Both the position numbers and the translations under genes were made by a program. Shown piece by piece: positions 13,615 to 22,361 of a stretch of 46,033 bases of DNA. Each line of letters begins with the position of its first letter. Position 1 is the stretch's first letter. Below the pieces are notes generated by a model, which saw only the letters and a list, made by a program, of their open reading frames with translations, made no database searches and was not told where the DNA came from. This DNA comes from a virus. The stretch covers positions 1 to 46,033 of the IMG/VR virus record IMGVR_UViG_3300044801_000258. One strand, given 5' to 3'.

Positions 13615-14008
13615 AAAAGTTCGCGTCACTGCTTTGCGCTTCGCGCTGGGGATCTCGATCCTCGCCATGATCGGCTGCGCAGCCGCCTCGATTCATCCCG
13701 GCGCCGTGAGCACGCTGGACTCCACGACCTATGATGCACTGGTCACCGCCAACGCTGCCATCAATCAAGCGAAGTCCGATGTCGCCGCAGGAACCTTGTC
13801 CGCGTCAGGGAACCAGATCATCAACGACACGGTGGCCGCCTACAACGTGGCCCGCGGCGCATGGCTCGCCTACCGACACGCAGTCGAAGCACTGGCACCC
13901 GGTTCGGCGGCGCCCGCTGCCGAGACGGCTGCCTTGCAATCGGCGCTGGCTAGCCTCACCGAGGCCATCGCCAATCTGCAAAGTTTGATCACGAGCGGAG
14001 GGAAGTGA
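13607..14008 (+). CDS. small lipoprotein, outer-membrane spanin candidate
   Basis: 133 residues from the ATG at 13607, with an AAAGGAG site and overlapping the end of the HNH gene. The signal peptide ends in a lipobox (AMIGC), so it is probably a lipid-anchored protein. The mature part is Ala-rich and helical, with a probable coiled coil. In this position an o-spanin-like role in outer-membrane disruption is plausible but unproven. Confidence 0.55.
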   Translation: MTRKVRVTALRFALGISILAMIGCAAASIHPGAVSTLDSTTYDALVTANAAINQAKSDVAAGTLSASGNQIINDTVAAYNVARGAWLAYRHAVEALAPGSAAPAAETAALQSALASLTEAIANLQSLITSGGK

Positions 14009-14010
14009 CC

Positions 14011-14253
14011 ATGAGCATAAGCGTTATCCTTTTGATCATTCAGCTCGCTGCGCAAGCCTTGAGCGAGGTTGAGAAGGGCAACGTAGTGGGCACGGACTCG
14101 GCAATCGCCGAGGCTTTGATCGGGGTTTACCAGAAAGCGGCGGCGGCGTATCAAGCCGTCAAAGGCCAGCCGATTAACGAGGCTCTAGTGCCAGCGCAGA
14201 CTCCGATTGCACCAGCCGTTCCACCGGCCACGCCGCCGGCTGGCAGCAGTTGA
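14011..14253 (+). CDS. small protein with hydrophobic N-terminus
   Basis: 80 residues, GGAGGG site upstream. Residues 2-17 are hydrophobic (SISVILLIIQLAAQAL) and the C-terminus is Pro/Ala-rich (PAQTPIAPAVPPATPP). It may be membrane-associated or bind its neighbours. It belongs to the lysis/accessory series. Confidence 0.5.
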   Translation: MSISVILLIIQLAAQALSEVEKGNVVGTDSAIAEALIGVYQKAAAAYQAVKGQPINEALVPAQTPIAPAVPPATPPAGSS

Positions 14254-14303
14254 CTGTCGCCCCTCGCGGGGCCATGAACCGAGACGCACGGGAGGAATAT
14301 TTC

Positions 14304-14651
14304 ATGTCCATTTTTGAAAGAGTCAAGGCTGAAATCGAAAGTTTTTGGGAGAAAGACAGCCCCACCATCGAGGCAGGGCTTAAAGCTGCCCTCAAAAGCG
14401 CGGAGCCGATCTGGAAAACCTCACTGGGGTCCGTCGTGCTCTCGACGGTGTCGAACCTACAAATCATCGCTGCTTCAGGTGGCACCGCCGTGGACGCCGA
14501 GGCTGCGGCCAAGTCGGTCGCGCTCGCCGCAGTGACCGCGGGAGTGACCGCCAAGAAGAGCGCCGTCAGTCTGCTTGTCCAGTTGGCGATACAGAAGCTC
14601 GAAGAATCGGCCTCGGCCCTGGGGGCCGCGCCGACGCCGTTGAAGAGCTAA
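14304..14651 (+). CDS. hypothetical helical protein
   Basis: 115 residues from the ATG at 14304, behind a GGGAGGAAT ribosome-binding site. It is Ala-rich, helical and amphipathic throughout (SIFERVKAEIESFWEKD onward). It resembles the next small proteins of the block in composition; function unknown. Confidence 0.5.
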   Translation: MSIFERVKAEIESFWEKDSPTIEAGLKAALKSAEPIWKTSLGSVVLSTVSNLQIIAASGGTAVDAEAAAKSVALAAVTAGVTAKKSAVSLLVQLAIQKLEESASALGAAPTPLKS

Positions 14652-14652
14652 C

Positions 14653-14931
14653 ATGGATACGCCTAAAACCGGCTGGGCGTTCGTCGCAGGCATTTTCAGC
14701 GAGCCCGATGGCACACCCTCTGCCAGCCGCCTGCTTTCATTCCTGGCGAGCGTGATCTGGCTGACGTTATTGACCCTGGATTATTTCCACACCCGGAAGC
14801 TGCCCAGCCCGGGTGAATTGATTGCCGGCGGCCTGGGCGCAAATTCGCCGTACCTGGTCAACCAAGCGCGGCGGTTCCTTGAGGGCGTGGGCGCTGGCAG
14901 CGGCCCCAAGGCGCCGGAGGGGAAGAACTGA
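14653..14931 (+). CDS. holin-like membrane protein
   Basis: 92 residues. The sequence FSEPDGTPSASRLLSFLASVIWLTLLTL is followed by a second moderately hydrophobic stretch (ELIAGGLGANSPYLVNQA). This layout (polar start, helix, turn, weak helix, charged tail) is seen in small phage holin-like proteins of Mu-like phages. It is the best holin candidate in the window. The start is two bases from the previous stop. Confidence 0.5.
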   Translation: MDTPKTGWAFVAGIFSEPDGTPSASRLLSFLASVIWLTLLTLDYFHTRKLPSPGELIAGGLGANSPYLVNQARRFLEGVGAGSGPKAPEGKN

Positions 14932-14992
14932 GCCGCAGATGACGCGGATGAGCGCAGATTGCTGAAAGGCGAGAACTGAGAGCCGAGAACTT
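14932..14992. repeat. CGCAGATGACGCGGATGA and GAACTGAGAGCCGAGAAC arrays
   Basis: Two degenerate array types in tandem fill the gap. The GCAGAT/GCGGAT type also occurs at 18088-18116 (upstream of the portal gene) and weakly near 45219. Confidence 0.55.
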
Positions 14993-14995
14993 CTT

Positions 14996-15328
14996 ATGAT
15001 CGATCCGACGACGGTACGCGACATTCTGCTGGGGGCAGGAGGGTTCATATCCTGCACCATGGCGGGAATCGGCTTTTTCCGGCTGTGCGATAGCGGCGCG
15101 AAAAGGATCGCACAGATTCCGGTGACCCTGAGCACCGGCGCCGAGGAGCTGGGAAAGCTTCGCCTGGCGGTGGAGCGGGATCAATCCATAGTTACCCTAG
15201 TGGTCGAGCAGGGCGGCGTGCTGAAGGCCATGCGGGACGATACCGCCGCCATAAAGATGGAACTAGATCAGTTTCACCGCGAGTTGCGGATCCTGTCCAG
15301 GAAATATGAAGGCTTACCCAATGAGTAG
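14996..15328 (+). CDS. membrane-anchored coiled-coil protein
   Basis: 110 residues. One N-terminal hydrophobic segment (ILLGAGGFISCTMAGIGFF) is followed by a soluble helical part ending in a heptad-like region (MELDQFHRELRILSRKYEGL). An Rz-like inner-membrane spanin or a Mu gp25/gp26-like protein is possible. It overlaps the next gene by eight bases. Confidence 0.45.
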   Translation: MIDPTTVRDILLGAGGFISCTMAGIGFFRLCDSGAKRIAQIPVTLSTGAEELGKLRLAVERDQSIVTLVVEQGGVLKAMRDDTAAIKMELDQFHRELRILSRKYEGLPNE

Positions 15329-15632
15329 GTTCAGGAAACAAACCAAGGCGGAGCAGGAACTCGATCGCACGGAGATTCTGCGCTATCTCACGGAGTGCGG
15401 ATTCCTGCCCACTGACCCGAAATATATCATCGTCTACATGGATGATATTCTCCGTCCGGTGAGCTTCACGAGTATGGCGTTCCACCTGCGCTACATGCGC
15501 GATCGCGCTTGGGTGGAAATCGGCACAGAGAAGAAAGTGGGCGAACCGGAAGAGATTCGGTGGGCTCGCATCACGGCAGCCGGGGTGGATGAATTCGACC
15601 TGCGCAGGAAAGCGCTGGGGGAAGTCGCATAG
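15321..15632 (+). CDS. winged-helix-like small protein
   Basis: 103 residues from the ATG at 15321. RTEILRYLTECGFLPTDPKY, then TSMAFHLRYMRDRAWVEIG and a strand-rich end have the layout of a winged-helix domain. Small proteins of this type precede the small terminase gene in Mu-like phages. A role in DNA binding is inferred only. Confidence 0.5.
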   Translation: MSRFRKQTKAEQELDRTEILRYLTECGFLPTDPKYIIVYMDDILRPVSFTSMAFHLRYMRDRAWVEIGTEKKVGEPEEIRWARITAAGVDEFDLRRKALGEVA

Positions 15633-15698
15633 GAGATCGGGGCATCTGGCCATCGGGTCATCTGGCCATTGAAAGGGACGACGAAGAAGGAGAAGCCA

Positions 15699-15941
15699 AT
15701 GCACTACAAGAACGGACGTGAAGCAAAGAATGGCGACAAGGTCGTGTTGTTTCTACCTTACGCCTCGCCAGTCGTCGGAATTCTGTATGACGCGACGGCG
15801 GGTAATGACTATTGTAACGGGCATATCGCGCCAATTTTGCCGAACGACCCGTGCCCGAATCTGAAAGAGTGCTTGCATCTCGATGATATCGTGAAGGCTC
15901 TCCCAGCAGACGTGCCCGACAGCTCGACCGCTGGTTCTTAA
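15699..15941 (+). CDS. small hypothetical protein
   Basis: 80 residues from the ATG at 15699, GAAGGAGAAG site upstream. KNGREAKNGDKVVLFLP and ASPVVGILYDATAG look like a small beta barrel (SH3-like), followed by a Cys pair (CPNLKEC). No family is recognised. ATCGGG-type arrays lie on both sides (15632-15670 and 15943-15975). Confidence 0.5.
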   Translation: MHYKNGREAKNGDKVVLFLPYASPVVGILYDATAGNDYCNGHIAPILPNDPCPNLKECLHLDDIVKALPADVPDSSTAGS

Positions 15942-15973
15942 ATGGGTCGATGACCCGATGGATAAATGGCCCG

Positions 15974-16594
15974 ATGTTGACGGCGCGATTGACCAAAATC
16001 GAAAACCTCCCGGAAGGCGAGCGCAAGTTCGTGGAGGATCTGCTACTCGACCGGCCGCGTCCCACGGCGGCCGTCATCAGCGCGCGTTACGCGGAGAAAT
16101 TCGGCAAGCATTTGGCGGCGTCAACCATTCACTCGCATTTGCAGCGGCGGCTGGAAGTGCAGCGCAAACGCACCCTGGAACTCCTGGCGGAAAAGCGGGC
16201 CACCTGCCAGCTGATCGGCACGGACGGCCTGGATTTTGCCGCTCAGGCACAGATTTGGGAAGCGGTGCAGGGGATGAGCGCCGGCCAGCTTATCCTGCTG
16301 CGCAGGGTGGAGACCAAGCGCAAGGAACTGGAGCTCAAGGAAAAAGCGCAAGCCACGCGCAACCAGGAACTCGAGCTGAAGGTTAAGCAGTTCGAAAGTC
16401 AGCAAGTGCAAGCGAAGGAAGCCATTGAAGAAACAGAGCAAAAAGTCGCAGGGGGCAGGGCCGTCACCCGCGAGGACATCGACCGCATCCGCGAGCGAGT
16501 CTTCGGCCTACCCGCGCGTGGGACTCAGGCAACCGGAAGTGAAGCTGCCGCCGGTGATTCAGCTCTACCCGTACCAGCAAAGATGGGTGGATGA
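15974..16594 (+). CDS. Mu gp27-type protein (DUF3486), small terminase subunit
   Basis: About 206 residues. The N-terminal helix-turn-helix region (LPEGERKFVEDLLLDRPRPT, then ISARYAEKFGKHLAASTIHSHL) and the long charged coiled coil (ETKRKELELKEKAQATRNQ) match the Mu gp27 family, which recognises phage DNA for packaging. A start at 15950 would translate the ATGACCCGATGG repeat, so the first Met after it is preferred. The end overlaps the large terminase gene. Confidence 0.75.
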   Translation: MLTARLTKIENLPEGERKFVEDLLLDRPRPTAAVISARYAEKFGKHLAASTIHSHLQRRLEVQRKRTLELLAEKRATCQLIGTDGLDFAAQAQIWEAVQGMSAGQLILLRRVETKRKELELKEKAQATRNQELELKVKQFESQQVQAKEAIEETEQKVAGGRAVTREDIDRIRERVFGLPARGTQATGSEAAAGDSALPVPAKMGG

Positions 16595-18095
16595 CCGCGC
16601 GCGGTTCAAGGGCGCGGTGAAGTCGGCGCGCACCGGATTCACCTTCGGCACAGCCGTGGAGAACACGATCGAGTGCCTGGAGTCGCGCACCTACTGGAAC
16701 TATTTGAGCGCCTCGGACGCTCAAGCGGTGGAGTTCATGATGGAGGGCGTGGGGAAAATCAAGGAGGCCATGAACTTCACCGCCGAAATCTTCCACGAAC
16801 CTTTTGCCGACGAACTGGGGAAGACCGACCTGATCCAGCATCGCTGCCAATTCTCGAACGGTTCACGCATCCTGGCGCTGCCTTGCAATCCGCGCACGGC
16901 GCGCGGTTATCCGGGGAATGCCGTCCTAGATGAATTCGGCCACGTCGAGGACAGCTACGCGATCTGGGCGGCTATCCTGCGGGGCATCGCGCGCGGGCAC
17001 AAGTTGCGGGCGCTTAGCACTCCCAACGGAGAACAGGGCAAGTTTTACGACCTTGCCAAAGCAGTCGGGCTGACCGACGCTGTAGCGCCCGCGAAGAATC
17101 CGTTTCGCCCGGCGCGCCCTGACGGCAGCACCGGCGCTTGGAGCTGGCACTATCTCGATGCGCCGATGGCGATCGCGGAGGGCTGCCCTATCGACCTGGA
17201 GGAAATGCGCGAAGGCATGCAAGACGAAGATGCCTTTAATCAGGAATTCCTCTGTGTGTTCCTGAAAGCAGTCGGCGCGTGGCTCACGCTCGACTTGGTT
17301 TCGGGCGCTGAAGACGCGAATTGCGACGGCGTGGTGGTGAGCGATTACCGCGACTTCAACTTTCAGGCCATGCTCGATCGTTGCACCGGCGGGCGATTGT
17401 CCCTGGGCATCGACTTCGGCAGATCCGGTGATCGCACTTGCGCCTGGCTGCGCGAGGATGTAGGTGACATCGCCTGGTGCCGGCTGGTTCTCTACTTGCA
17501 CAACATGCCGTTTTTCATTTCCGACGCGGAGAAAGATGCCGGGAAGCTCTGTCAGGAAGACGTGCTCATGGAGCTGGTTAGGCTGGCGCACAGAACGGCG
17601 CTGGACTCCACCGGCATTGGACTTCCGCTTTACGAGAAATTCAACGCGAACCGCCCCGGCTTCGTGATGGGCGTGAACTTCGGCGGCTCGATCAAGCGCA
17701 TGGAGCAAGGCGAGGCCACCACGCGCGTGCGCTCCGGCCTGGCTGATACGGTTGCAATCAAAATCGCCATGGCTACCGCCATGAAGCGGCGCTACGAGCA
17801 GCGCAAAAACCGCATTCCGCACGACCCGCAGGTGCGCGGCGAGCTGATGGCGATCAAGCGCGAGCAGACCGGCACGGCCGTGACTTTCGATGCGCCGCGC
17901 ATCGAGGTGGATACGGTGATCGCCGGCGGGCAAAAAAAGAAAATATGGTCCCACGCTGAAGCCTTTTGGTCAGAAGCCATGGCGGACCTGGCGGCGGAGC
18001 AAGCGCCTGCATCGCTCAGCGATGGTGCGATCGTAGGCGTGGAGCGCGACCGGGATTTTGCTTTGGAGACGGTGAAAAGCATGGCCGCAGATTGA
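16539..18095 (+). CDS. large terminase subunit (Mu gp28 type)
   Basis: 518 residues from the GTG at 16539; the frame is open back to 16425 inside the small terminase gene. The ATPase part starts LYPYQQRWVDD, with a variant Walker A KSARTGFT (about 28-35) and Walker B AVLDEF (D131/E132). The nuclease part has LGIDFGRSGDRT (D292) and DSTGIGLPLYEK. It pumps DNA into the procapsid and cuts it at headful packaging. The strong overlap with the preceding gene is normal for this pair. Confidence 0.88.
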   Translation: MKLPPVIQLYPYQQRWVDDRARFKGAVKSARTGFTFGTAVENTIECLESRTYWNYLSASDAQAVEFMMEGVGKIKEAMNFTAEIFHEPFADELGKTDLIQHRCQFSNGSRILALPCNPRTARGYPGNAVLDEFGHVEDSYAIWAAILRGIARGHKLRALSTPNGEQGKFYDLAKAVGLTDAVAPAKNPFRPARPDGSTGAWSWHYLDAPMAIAEGCPIDLEEMREGMQDEDAFNQEFLCVFLKAVGAWLTLDLVSGAEDANCDGVVVSDYRDFNFQAMLDRCTGGRLSLGIDFGRSGDRTCAWLREDVGDIAWCRLVLYLHNMPFFISDAEKDAGKLCQEDVLMELVRLAHRTALDSTGIGLPLYEKFNANRPGFVMGVNFGGSIKRMEQGEATTRVRSGLADTVAIKIAMATAMKRRYEQRKNRIPHDPQVRGELMAIKREQTGTAVTFDAPRIEVDTVIAGGQKKKIWSHAEAFWSEAMADLAAEQAPASLSDGAIVGVERDRDFALETVKSMAAD

Positions 18096-18117
18096 CGCAA
18101 ACGAACGCGGATAGAAA

Positions 18118-20859
18118 ATGAACCGAGGCAGGAACGGCAACGGAAACTTCTTTCGCGGCATAGGCGCTCCTGTTGCGCTTTTGGACGCGCCTGCCGCGAG
18201 GACGAAGGGCGCACGGCCAGGGCGCGAATCGAAGGCGTCCGAGCCGGACTATCGCGCCCTGGCGCTGGCCGAGGCTCCGGGACGGAGCAAGATTCCTCGC
18301 TCCGCTCGGAATGACAGGATTCCGCCGAACGCGGAGAACCCAGCCGATTTGTTCCCCAGCGCGCAGATTCCCTTGCCGACCTACCAGGAAAAGCCCGTGG
18401 CCCCGCCGGCGATCAGCGAGGAAGAAAAACGCCAGGCGGAGCGCCAGGCCAACCTAGATCAGCGCACCCTGGGGCTTTCCGGCACCGCCAACCTGATGGG
18501 CTTTCTGCGCGATTTAGGCGAGTCCAACGCCGCTTTTCAGGGACTCCGCGCCATGGATATTTACGAGAAGATGCGGCGCGAGGATGCTACGGTGGCGGCG
18601 CTGGAAGCGGCGATCAAGCTCCCCATACGCGGCGCGGAATGGGACTTGCTTCCGGGCGTGGAAGAGAGCGACCCAGGCTACGCGCTGGCCAAGAAAATAC
18701 GCGACGAGTGCTGGGAGAACCTGAAGGGCGGGCTGGAATCGACCACCGAGTCAGGCTCGCATACGACGCAGACTTTCGAAAGCGTGATTGAGAATTTGCT
18801 GCTCAGCCCGATTTTCGGCTGCTCCGCGCACGAAGACTTGTGGGCGCCCGACGCCGACAAAAACCAGATCCGGCTGCGAGGCCTCCAGCCGCTGCTGCCG
18901 CGCACCTTCTACCAGTTTCTTCCGGAAGCGGACGGCAACACGCTCAAGACCCTGATCCAGTTTGGCTATCGCGGGGCGCTGGTGCAGATCCTGCCGGTGC
19001 CGGCGTCGAAGATTTGCCTGACTACGTTCAATCGCGAGGGATCGTACTTTTACGGCCGGTCGATCCTGCGCGCTGCGCACATGGCCTGGAAGTTCAAGCG
19101 GCAGCACATGGTAATCAATGCGATCGGCGCGGAAAAGAACCGAATCGCCGTGCCGACGATTATACAAGGTCCAAACGCGAGCGAGCTGGATAAGGCAGCG
19201 TCCTGGGTGTGGGTGGAAAACCTTGCGGCCAACGAACGCACCGGCCTGTCGCTGCCTAACGGCTGGGTGTTCAAACAGACCGGGATCGAAGGCCGCGCGG
19301 TTGATCTGCTCGAAGACATCCGCCTTTATGACGAACAGATTCTCGATGCCGGCCTGGCGGGATTTTTGTATGTGGGGAAAAATTCGATTGGCGCGCGGTC
19401 GCTGGGCGACACAAAGCTGAACTACTTTTTGATGAGCGAAGAGGCCCTGGCGCGCATGATTGCGGACGTTATGACCTCCACCACGATTCGGCGCTGGGTG
19501 GACTGGAATTACGATCTCAAGGGCGACCAGAAGAACCTCTATCCTCGATTACGCTGCGCCAACATCTGCGTGGTCAACGTGATGGACATCATCGCGTCGC
19601 TCAAAGACCTGGCGAAGTCGGATGTAGACTGGCTGCAAACCTCCGACGAGCGCGATAACTGGCTGGCGAAAAAGCTGGGCGTGCCGCTGAAGACCAAGGA
19701 AGGCCGCGTAAAGTACGCGCCCATTATCGAGCGCATCCAGGAGATGGAAACGGGCACGCAGGATATTCCAACGCAGTCGCCGGAGGGCGGGCCGGAATCG
19801 GGTGATCGGAAGATCGGGAGGTCGGGAGAACAGAAACCCGCAGCGGGCGCCCCTGCGCCCCTTCCTGCCGGGGCGACGAAGCCTGGCGACACGTCGAAGG
19901 TTCTGCCAACCGGGCGCACGATTATGCCCGCCAAACAACGCGCGGCCCAAGCGGTAGCAATGGCCGGGGAGATCACCCGATCACCCGATCACCCGATCAC
20001 CCGATCTGCCCGGATCCGCGACCAGGTTTCTCCGCTCTGGCAGCATGGCGATCCGGCGCATTTGAAGAACGTGCACACGGATGAGCTGCACGTCGACTTC
20101 GCAGCCCACCTGGCGGCCATGGAGCGCGGCAAGACTGCGGTGGCAGGGGCGTTCGATCGCTCCAAGCCACGCTTGATTCGGGCGGCAGCGAAGACTTTTG
20201 CGGCGGCGCTCAAGAAAGGCAAGAACCTTAATTCCGCCGCGCCCGAGCACGATGTCGGACTCGAGAACGAAGTGGCGGGAATCCTGAACGTGGCGCACCA
20301 GGCTGGATTCGAGGAAGCGCGGAAGGAGCACGCTCGGCTGGTGGCGACGGGAAAGTCGCGATACCCCGATCCGTTGCATCTGAGCGATGCCGAAAGGCCG
20401 GTAGCACAGGTTTTGGCTCCACAACTTCGGGCGGAGATCTCCGTCCAGGATGTGATCGCGGATATCGCGCAGGCGGCCCGCAAGGCGGCCCTGGACCTGG
20501 CCGCAGGCAACGCAGGCCGAGCGCCGCTCGGCCCTACGGAAGAGGAACTTGCGGACGAGATTTATTCGCAGGCGGCCGGCACGGCGTATGTGGACGAGGG
20601 GATCGAACGCACGGCGGCGGAAGCGGCGAACGAGGCATTTCGCGGCGGGCGTAGCAGCGCTTTCACAGAGATCGTGAAGGCGCTCGAGGCGGCGGGTGTG
20701 ACGCCGCGCTTTTTCCGCGTGGCCGTGCTCGACAAGAATGTTTGCGGGAATTGCGAAGCGGCGGATGGCCAGGATGTGGATCCCGACCAGGACCTGTCGG
20801 CGATCTGCGACGGCCAGGACCTCTGCCGGTGCCAGGTGGCCGAGGGAGGGATCGGGTGA
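18118..20859 (+). CDS. portal (DUF935) fused to Mu F-type head-morphogenesis domain
   Basis: 913 residues. Residues about 95-555 match the Mu gp29 portal family (DIYEKMRREDATVAALEAA; KAASWVWVENLAA; SIGARSLGDTKLNYF). Residues about 640-910 match the SPP1 gp7/Mu F family, ending in TSSAFTEIVK-like helices and a Cys set C876xxC879 with C903xC905 (DKNVCGNCEAADG). In Mu these are separate genes. The joint (residues about 560-630) is a complete intergenic-type ATCGGG repeat unit read in frame (19796-20006). The N-terminus also contains repeat-derived sequence (SKIPRSARND), and a palindrome lies at 20515-20533. Confidence 0.82.
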   Translation: MNRGRNGNGNFFRGIGAPVALLDAPAARTKGARPGRESKASEPDYRALALAEAPGRSKIPRSARNDRIPPNAENPADLFPSAQIPLPTYQEKPVAPPAISEEEKRQAERQANLDQRTLGLSGTANLMGFLRDLGESNAAFQGLRAMDIYEKMRREDATVAALEAAIKLPIRGAEWDLLPGVEESDPGYALAKKIRDECWENLKGGLESTTESGSHTTQTFESVIENLLLSPIFGCSAHEDLWAPDADKNQIRLRGLQPLLPRTFYQFLPEADGNTLKTLIQFGYRGALVQILPVPASKICLTTFNREGSYFYGRSILRAAHMAWKFKRQHMVINAIGAEKNRIAVPTIIQGPNASELDKAASWVWVENLAANERTGLSLPNGWVFKQTGIEGRAVDLLEDIRLYDEQILDAGLAGFLYVGKNSIGARSLGDTKLNYFLMSEEALARMIADVMTSTTIRRWVDWNYDLKGDQKNLYPRLRCANICVVNVMDIIASLKDLAKSDVDWLQTSDERDNWLAKKLGVPLKTKEGRVKYAPIIERIQEMETGTQDIPTQSPEGGPESGDRKIGRSGEQKPAAGAPAPLPAGATKPGDTSKVLPTGRTIMPAKQRAAQAVAMAGEITRSPDHPITRSARIRDQVSPLWQHGDPAHLKNVHTDELHVDFAAHLAAMERGKTAVAGAFDRSKPRLIRAAAKTFAAALKKGKNLNSAAPEHDVGLENEVAGILNVAHQAGFEEARKEHARLVATGKSRYPDPLHLSDAERPVAQVLAPQLRAEISVQDVIADIAQAARKAALDLAAGNAGRAPLGPTEEELADEIYSQAAGTAYVDEGIERTAAEAANEAFRGGRSSAFTEIVKALEAAGVTPRFFRVAVLDKNVCGNCEAADGQDVDPDQDLSAICDGQDLCRCQVAEGGIG

Positions 20860-20946
20860 TCGAGCCGTCGGGCCATCGAGCCATTGAAGAGCAAATCCGT
20901 TTTCCAATGGCCAGATGACCCGATGGCCAAATGACACGATAGCGCG
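20845..20946. repeat. inverted ATCGGG array, hairpin-forming
   Basis: A forward array (ATCGGGTGATCGAGCCGTCGGGCC type) ends in GCCATTGAA. After a 17-nt loop region it is followed by TTCCAATGGCC and an inverse array (AGATGACCCGATGGCC). The result is a long imperfect hairpin that extends up to the next start codon. Confidence 0.65.
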
Positions 20947-21594
20947 ATGGGTGCTTTCCTTTCAATGCGGTGCGTGAACGCTCCTGGGTTCTTCCTGCGG
21001 CTGAAGAACGTGGTGATGAAGGACTACACACCGCTTTGGCCTTACGCCGCGCGGCCGCTCACGAATGCGGTGGCGGAACAGTTTGCAACCCGGGGCACGG
21101 CAGGGGCGCACGGAGGCTGGGCGGCGCTCAGCCTGCGCTACCTGATGCGGAAATACCGCCAGTGGGGCGAGCAGCCGATTCTGGTGGCCAGCGGGGCGAT
21201 GGAGGAATCGTTCCTCTCCGACGACGCTTTCACCTACGAACCGATGCGCATGACCTACGGCCCCAGGGATCCGCACCTGGCGGAGATCGCCTTCTATGCC
21301 CAGACGGGATTTCGCACGCGGCTGGGAACGGGGAAGGCTAAAAGTAGGGGCGGTTCGCGAACCGCCCCTCCTGATGGGAAGGCATTTGTCGAGCCGCGGC
21401 GCGTTTTCGACTGGACGCCGCAGATCTTGAAAGACGTGGGCCGGGCGCTGGCGGCGGGCTATGTGGTGATCTGCCGGAGGAAAGGCTACGCCATATGGCA
21501 GCAAGGCATGGCGGTAAGCGAAGCGCCGCTGCAAACGATTTCCGCGGCCGAGGCCAGGCTGGCCGGGAAGAGCTTTTTCGCGGACAACGGCTAA
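20947..21594 (+). CDS. Mu gpG-like virion morphogenesis protein
   Basis: 215 residues. The layout DYTPLWPYAARPLTNAVAEQF, GGWAALSLRYLMRKYRQWG, PILVASGAMEESF and then a YAQTGF segment matches the phage virion morphogenesis (gpG/Phage_tail_S) family, needed for head completion or tail joining. A 26-bp palindrome (21344-21369) is inserted in frame and read as RGGSRTAPP. The start lies in or next to a repeat, and an ATG at 21016 is an alternative. Confidence 0.68.
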   Translation: MGAFLSMRCVNAPGFFLRLKNVVMKDYTPLWPYAARPLTNAVAEQFATRGTAGAHGGWAALSLRYLMRKYRQWGEQPILVASGAMEESFLSDDAFTYEPMRMTYGPRDPHLAEIAFYAQTGFRTRLGTGKAKSRGGSRTAPPDGKAFVEPRRVFDWTPQILKDVGRALAAGYVVICRRKGYAIWQQGMAVSEAPLQTISAAEARLAGKSFFADNG

Positions 21595-21767
21595 TGACTA
21601 GATTCAGGGTCTCAGCACGGGGAGCGAACGTGACAGTCAAGGCGAACAGTTACCGCGATGCCAAGCTCAAGGCGGCTGTTATATGGGGGTGGAGCAATAG
21701 CTTCTGGCAGCGGCGCGCCGCTCGCCGCCGAATCAAGCAGATGAAGGCAAAGCTGGTAAAAGGCTAA
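21594..21767 (+). CDS. very basic 57-residue protein
   Basis: The ATG overlaps the previous TAA (TAATGA). The sequence MTRFRVSARGANVTVKANSY, then RRAARRRIKQMKAKLVKG is strongly basic and could bind nucleic acid or the portal. The position next to the head genes suggests a head-associated protein. Confidence 0.5.
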   Translation: MTRFRVSARGANVTVKANSYRDAKLKAAVIWGWSNSFWQRRAARRRIKQMKAKLVKG

Positions 21768-21812
21768 CGAATAATCGGGAGATCAGGCCATTGCAGGAAC
21801 AGGAGAAAGCAA

Positions 21813-22313
21813 ATGACAGAAAATCGAAATTGGAAGATGGGAAATCGGAAATGGAAAAGCGCAGCCGTTCTTCTGCTTTCCGCTTTCTGCCTTCTGACTT
21901 TTCTTGGCGCGGCGAACCTGCGGCCCGTAGGCGCCGTGGTCGATACGCCCACAATCACCATTGCGGGCGCGACCGCCACCACCAGCACCACGCCTACAAC
22001 CACGGCGCATGAGGCGCAGATTCAATGGAAGTTCGGAACCGTCGCAGGCAGCTACGGCACATGCACCGTGCAGGCCGAGACGACTTACGACGGGACGAAT
22101 TTCCTCACCTTGGGCAGCGCGGTCTCGGTGACGGCAACCACGGGAACGGTCAACGCCTGGACGCTAATCGAGCAGGCCGGCACCACGAGCGTTACCTCGA
22201 GCTCCGTCAGCTCGTCGGCGGCTCTGGGTTTTGGCCAGCTTACCGAGTTTGTTTTCGCTTGCTCGAGCTACGGCACCAGCGCGCCCGTGGCGATCAGTGT
22301 GATCTACAGATAG
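21813..22313 (+). CDS. exported Ser/Thr-rich protein with repeat-encoded signal peptide
   Basis: 166 residues, AGGAGA site. After a basic start (repeat-derived NWKMGNRKWKS) the hydrophobic core AAVLLLSAFCLLTFLGAA is encoded by an antisense AGCAGAAGGC-type array. The mature part is Thr/Ser-rich beta sequence (TITIAGATATTSTTPTTT) with a few Cys. It could be a head fibre or capsid decoration protein. The location inside the head gene cluster makes export surprising. Confidence 0.6.
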   Translation: MTENRNWKMGNRKWKSAAVLLLSAFCLLTFLGAANLRPVGAVVDTPTITIAGATATTSTTPTTTAHEAQIQWKFGTVAGSYGTCTVQAETTYDGTNFLTLGSAVSVTATTGTVNAWTLIEQAGTTSVTSSSVSSSAALGFGQLTEFVFACSSYGTSAPVAISVIYR

Positions 22314-22361
22314 TGGAAGAATCGGGAAATTCAAAAGTCGAAGTAAAAAGGAGGAAAGACA

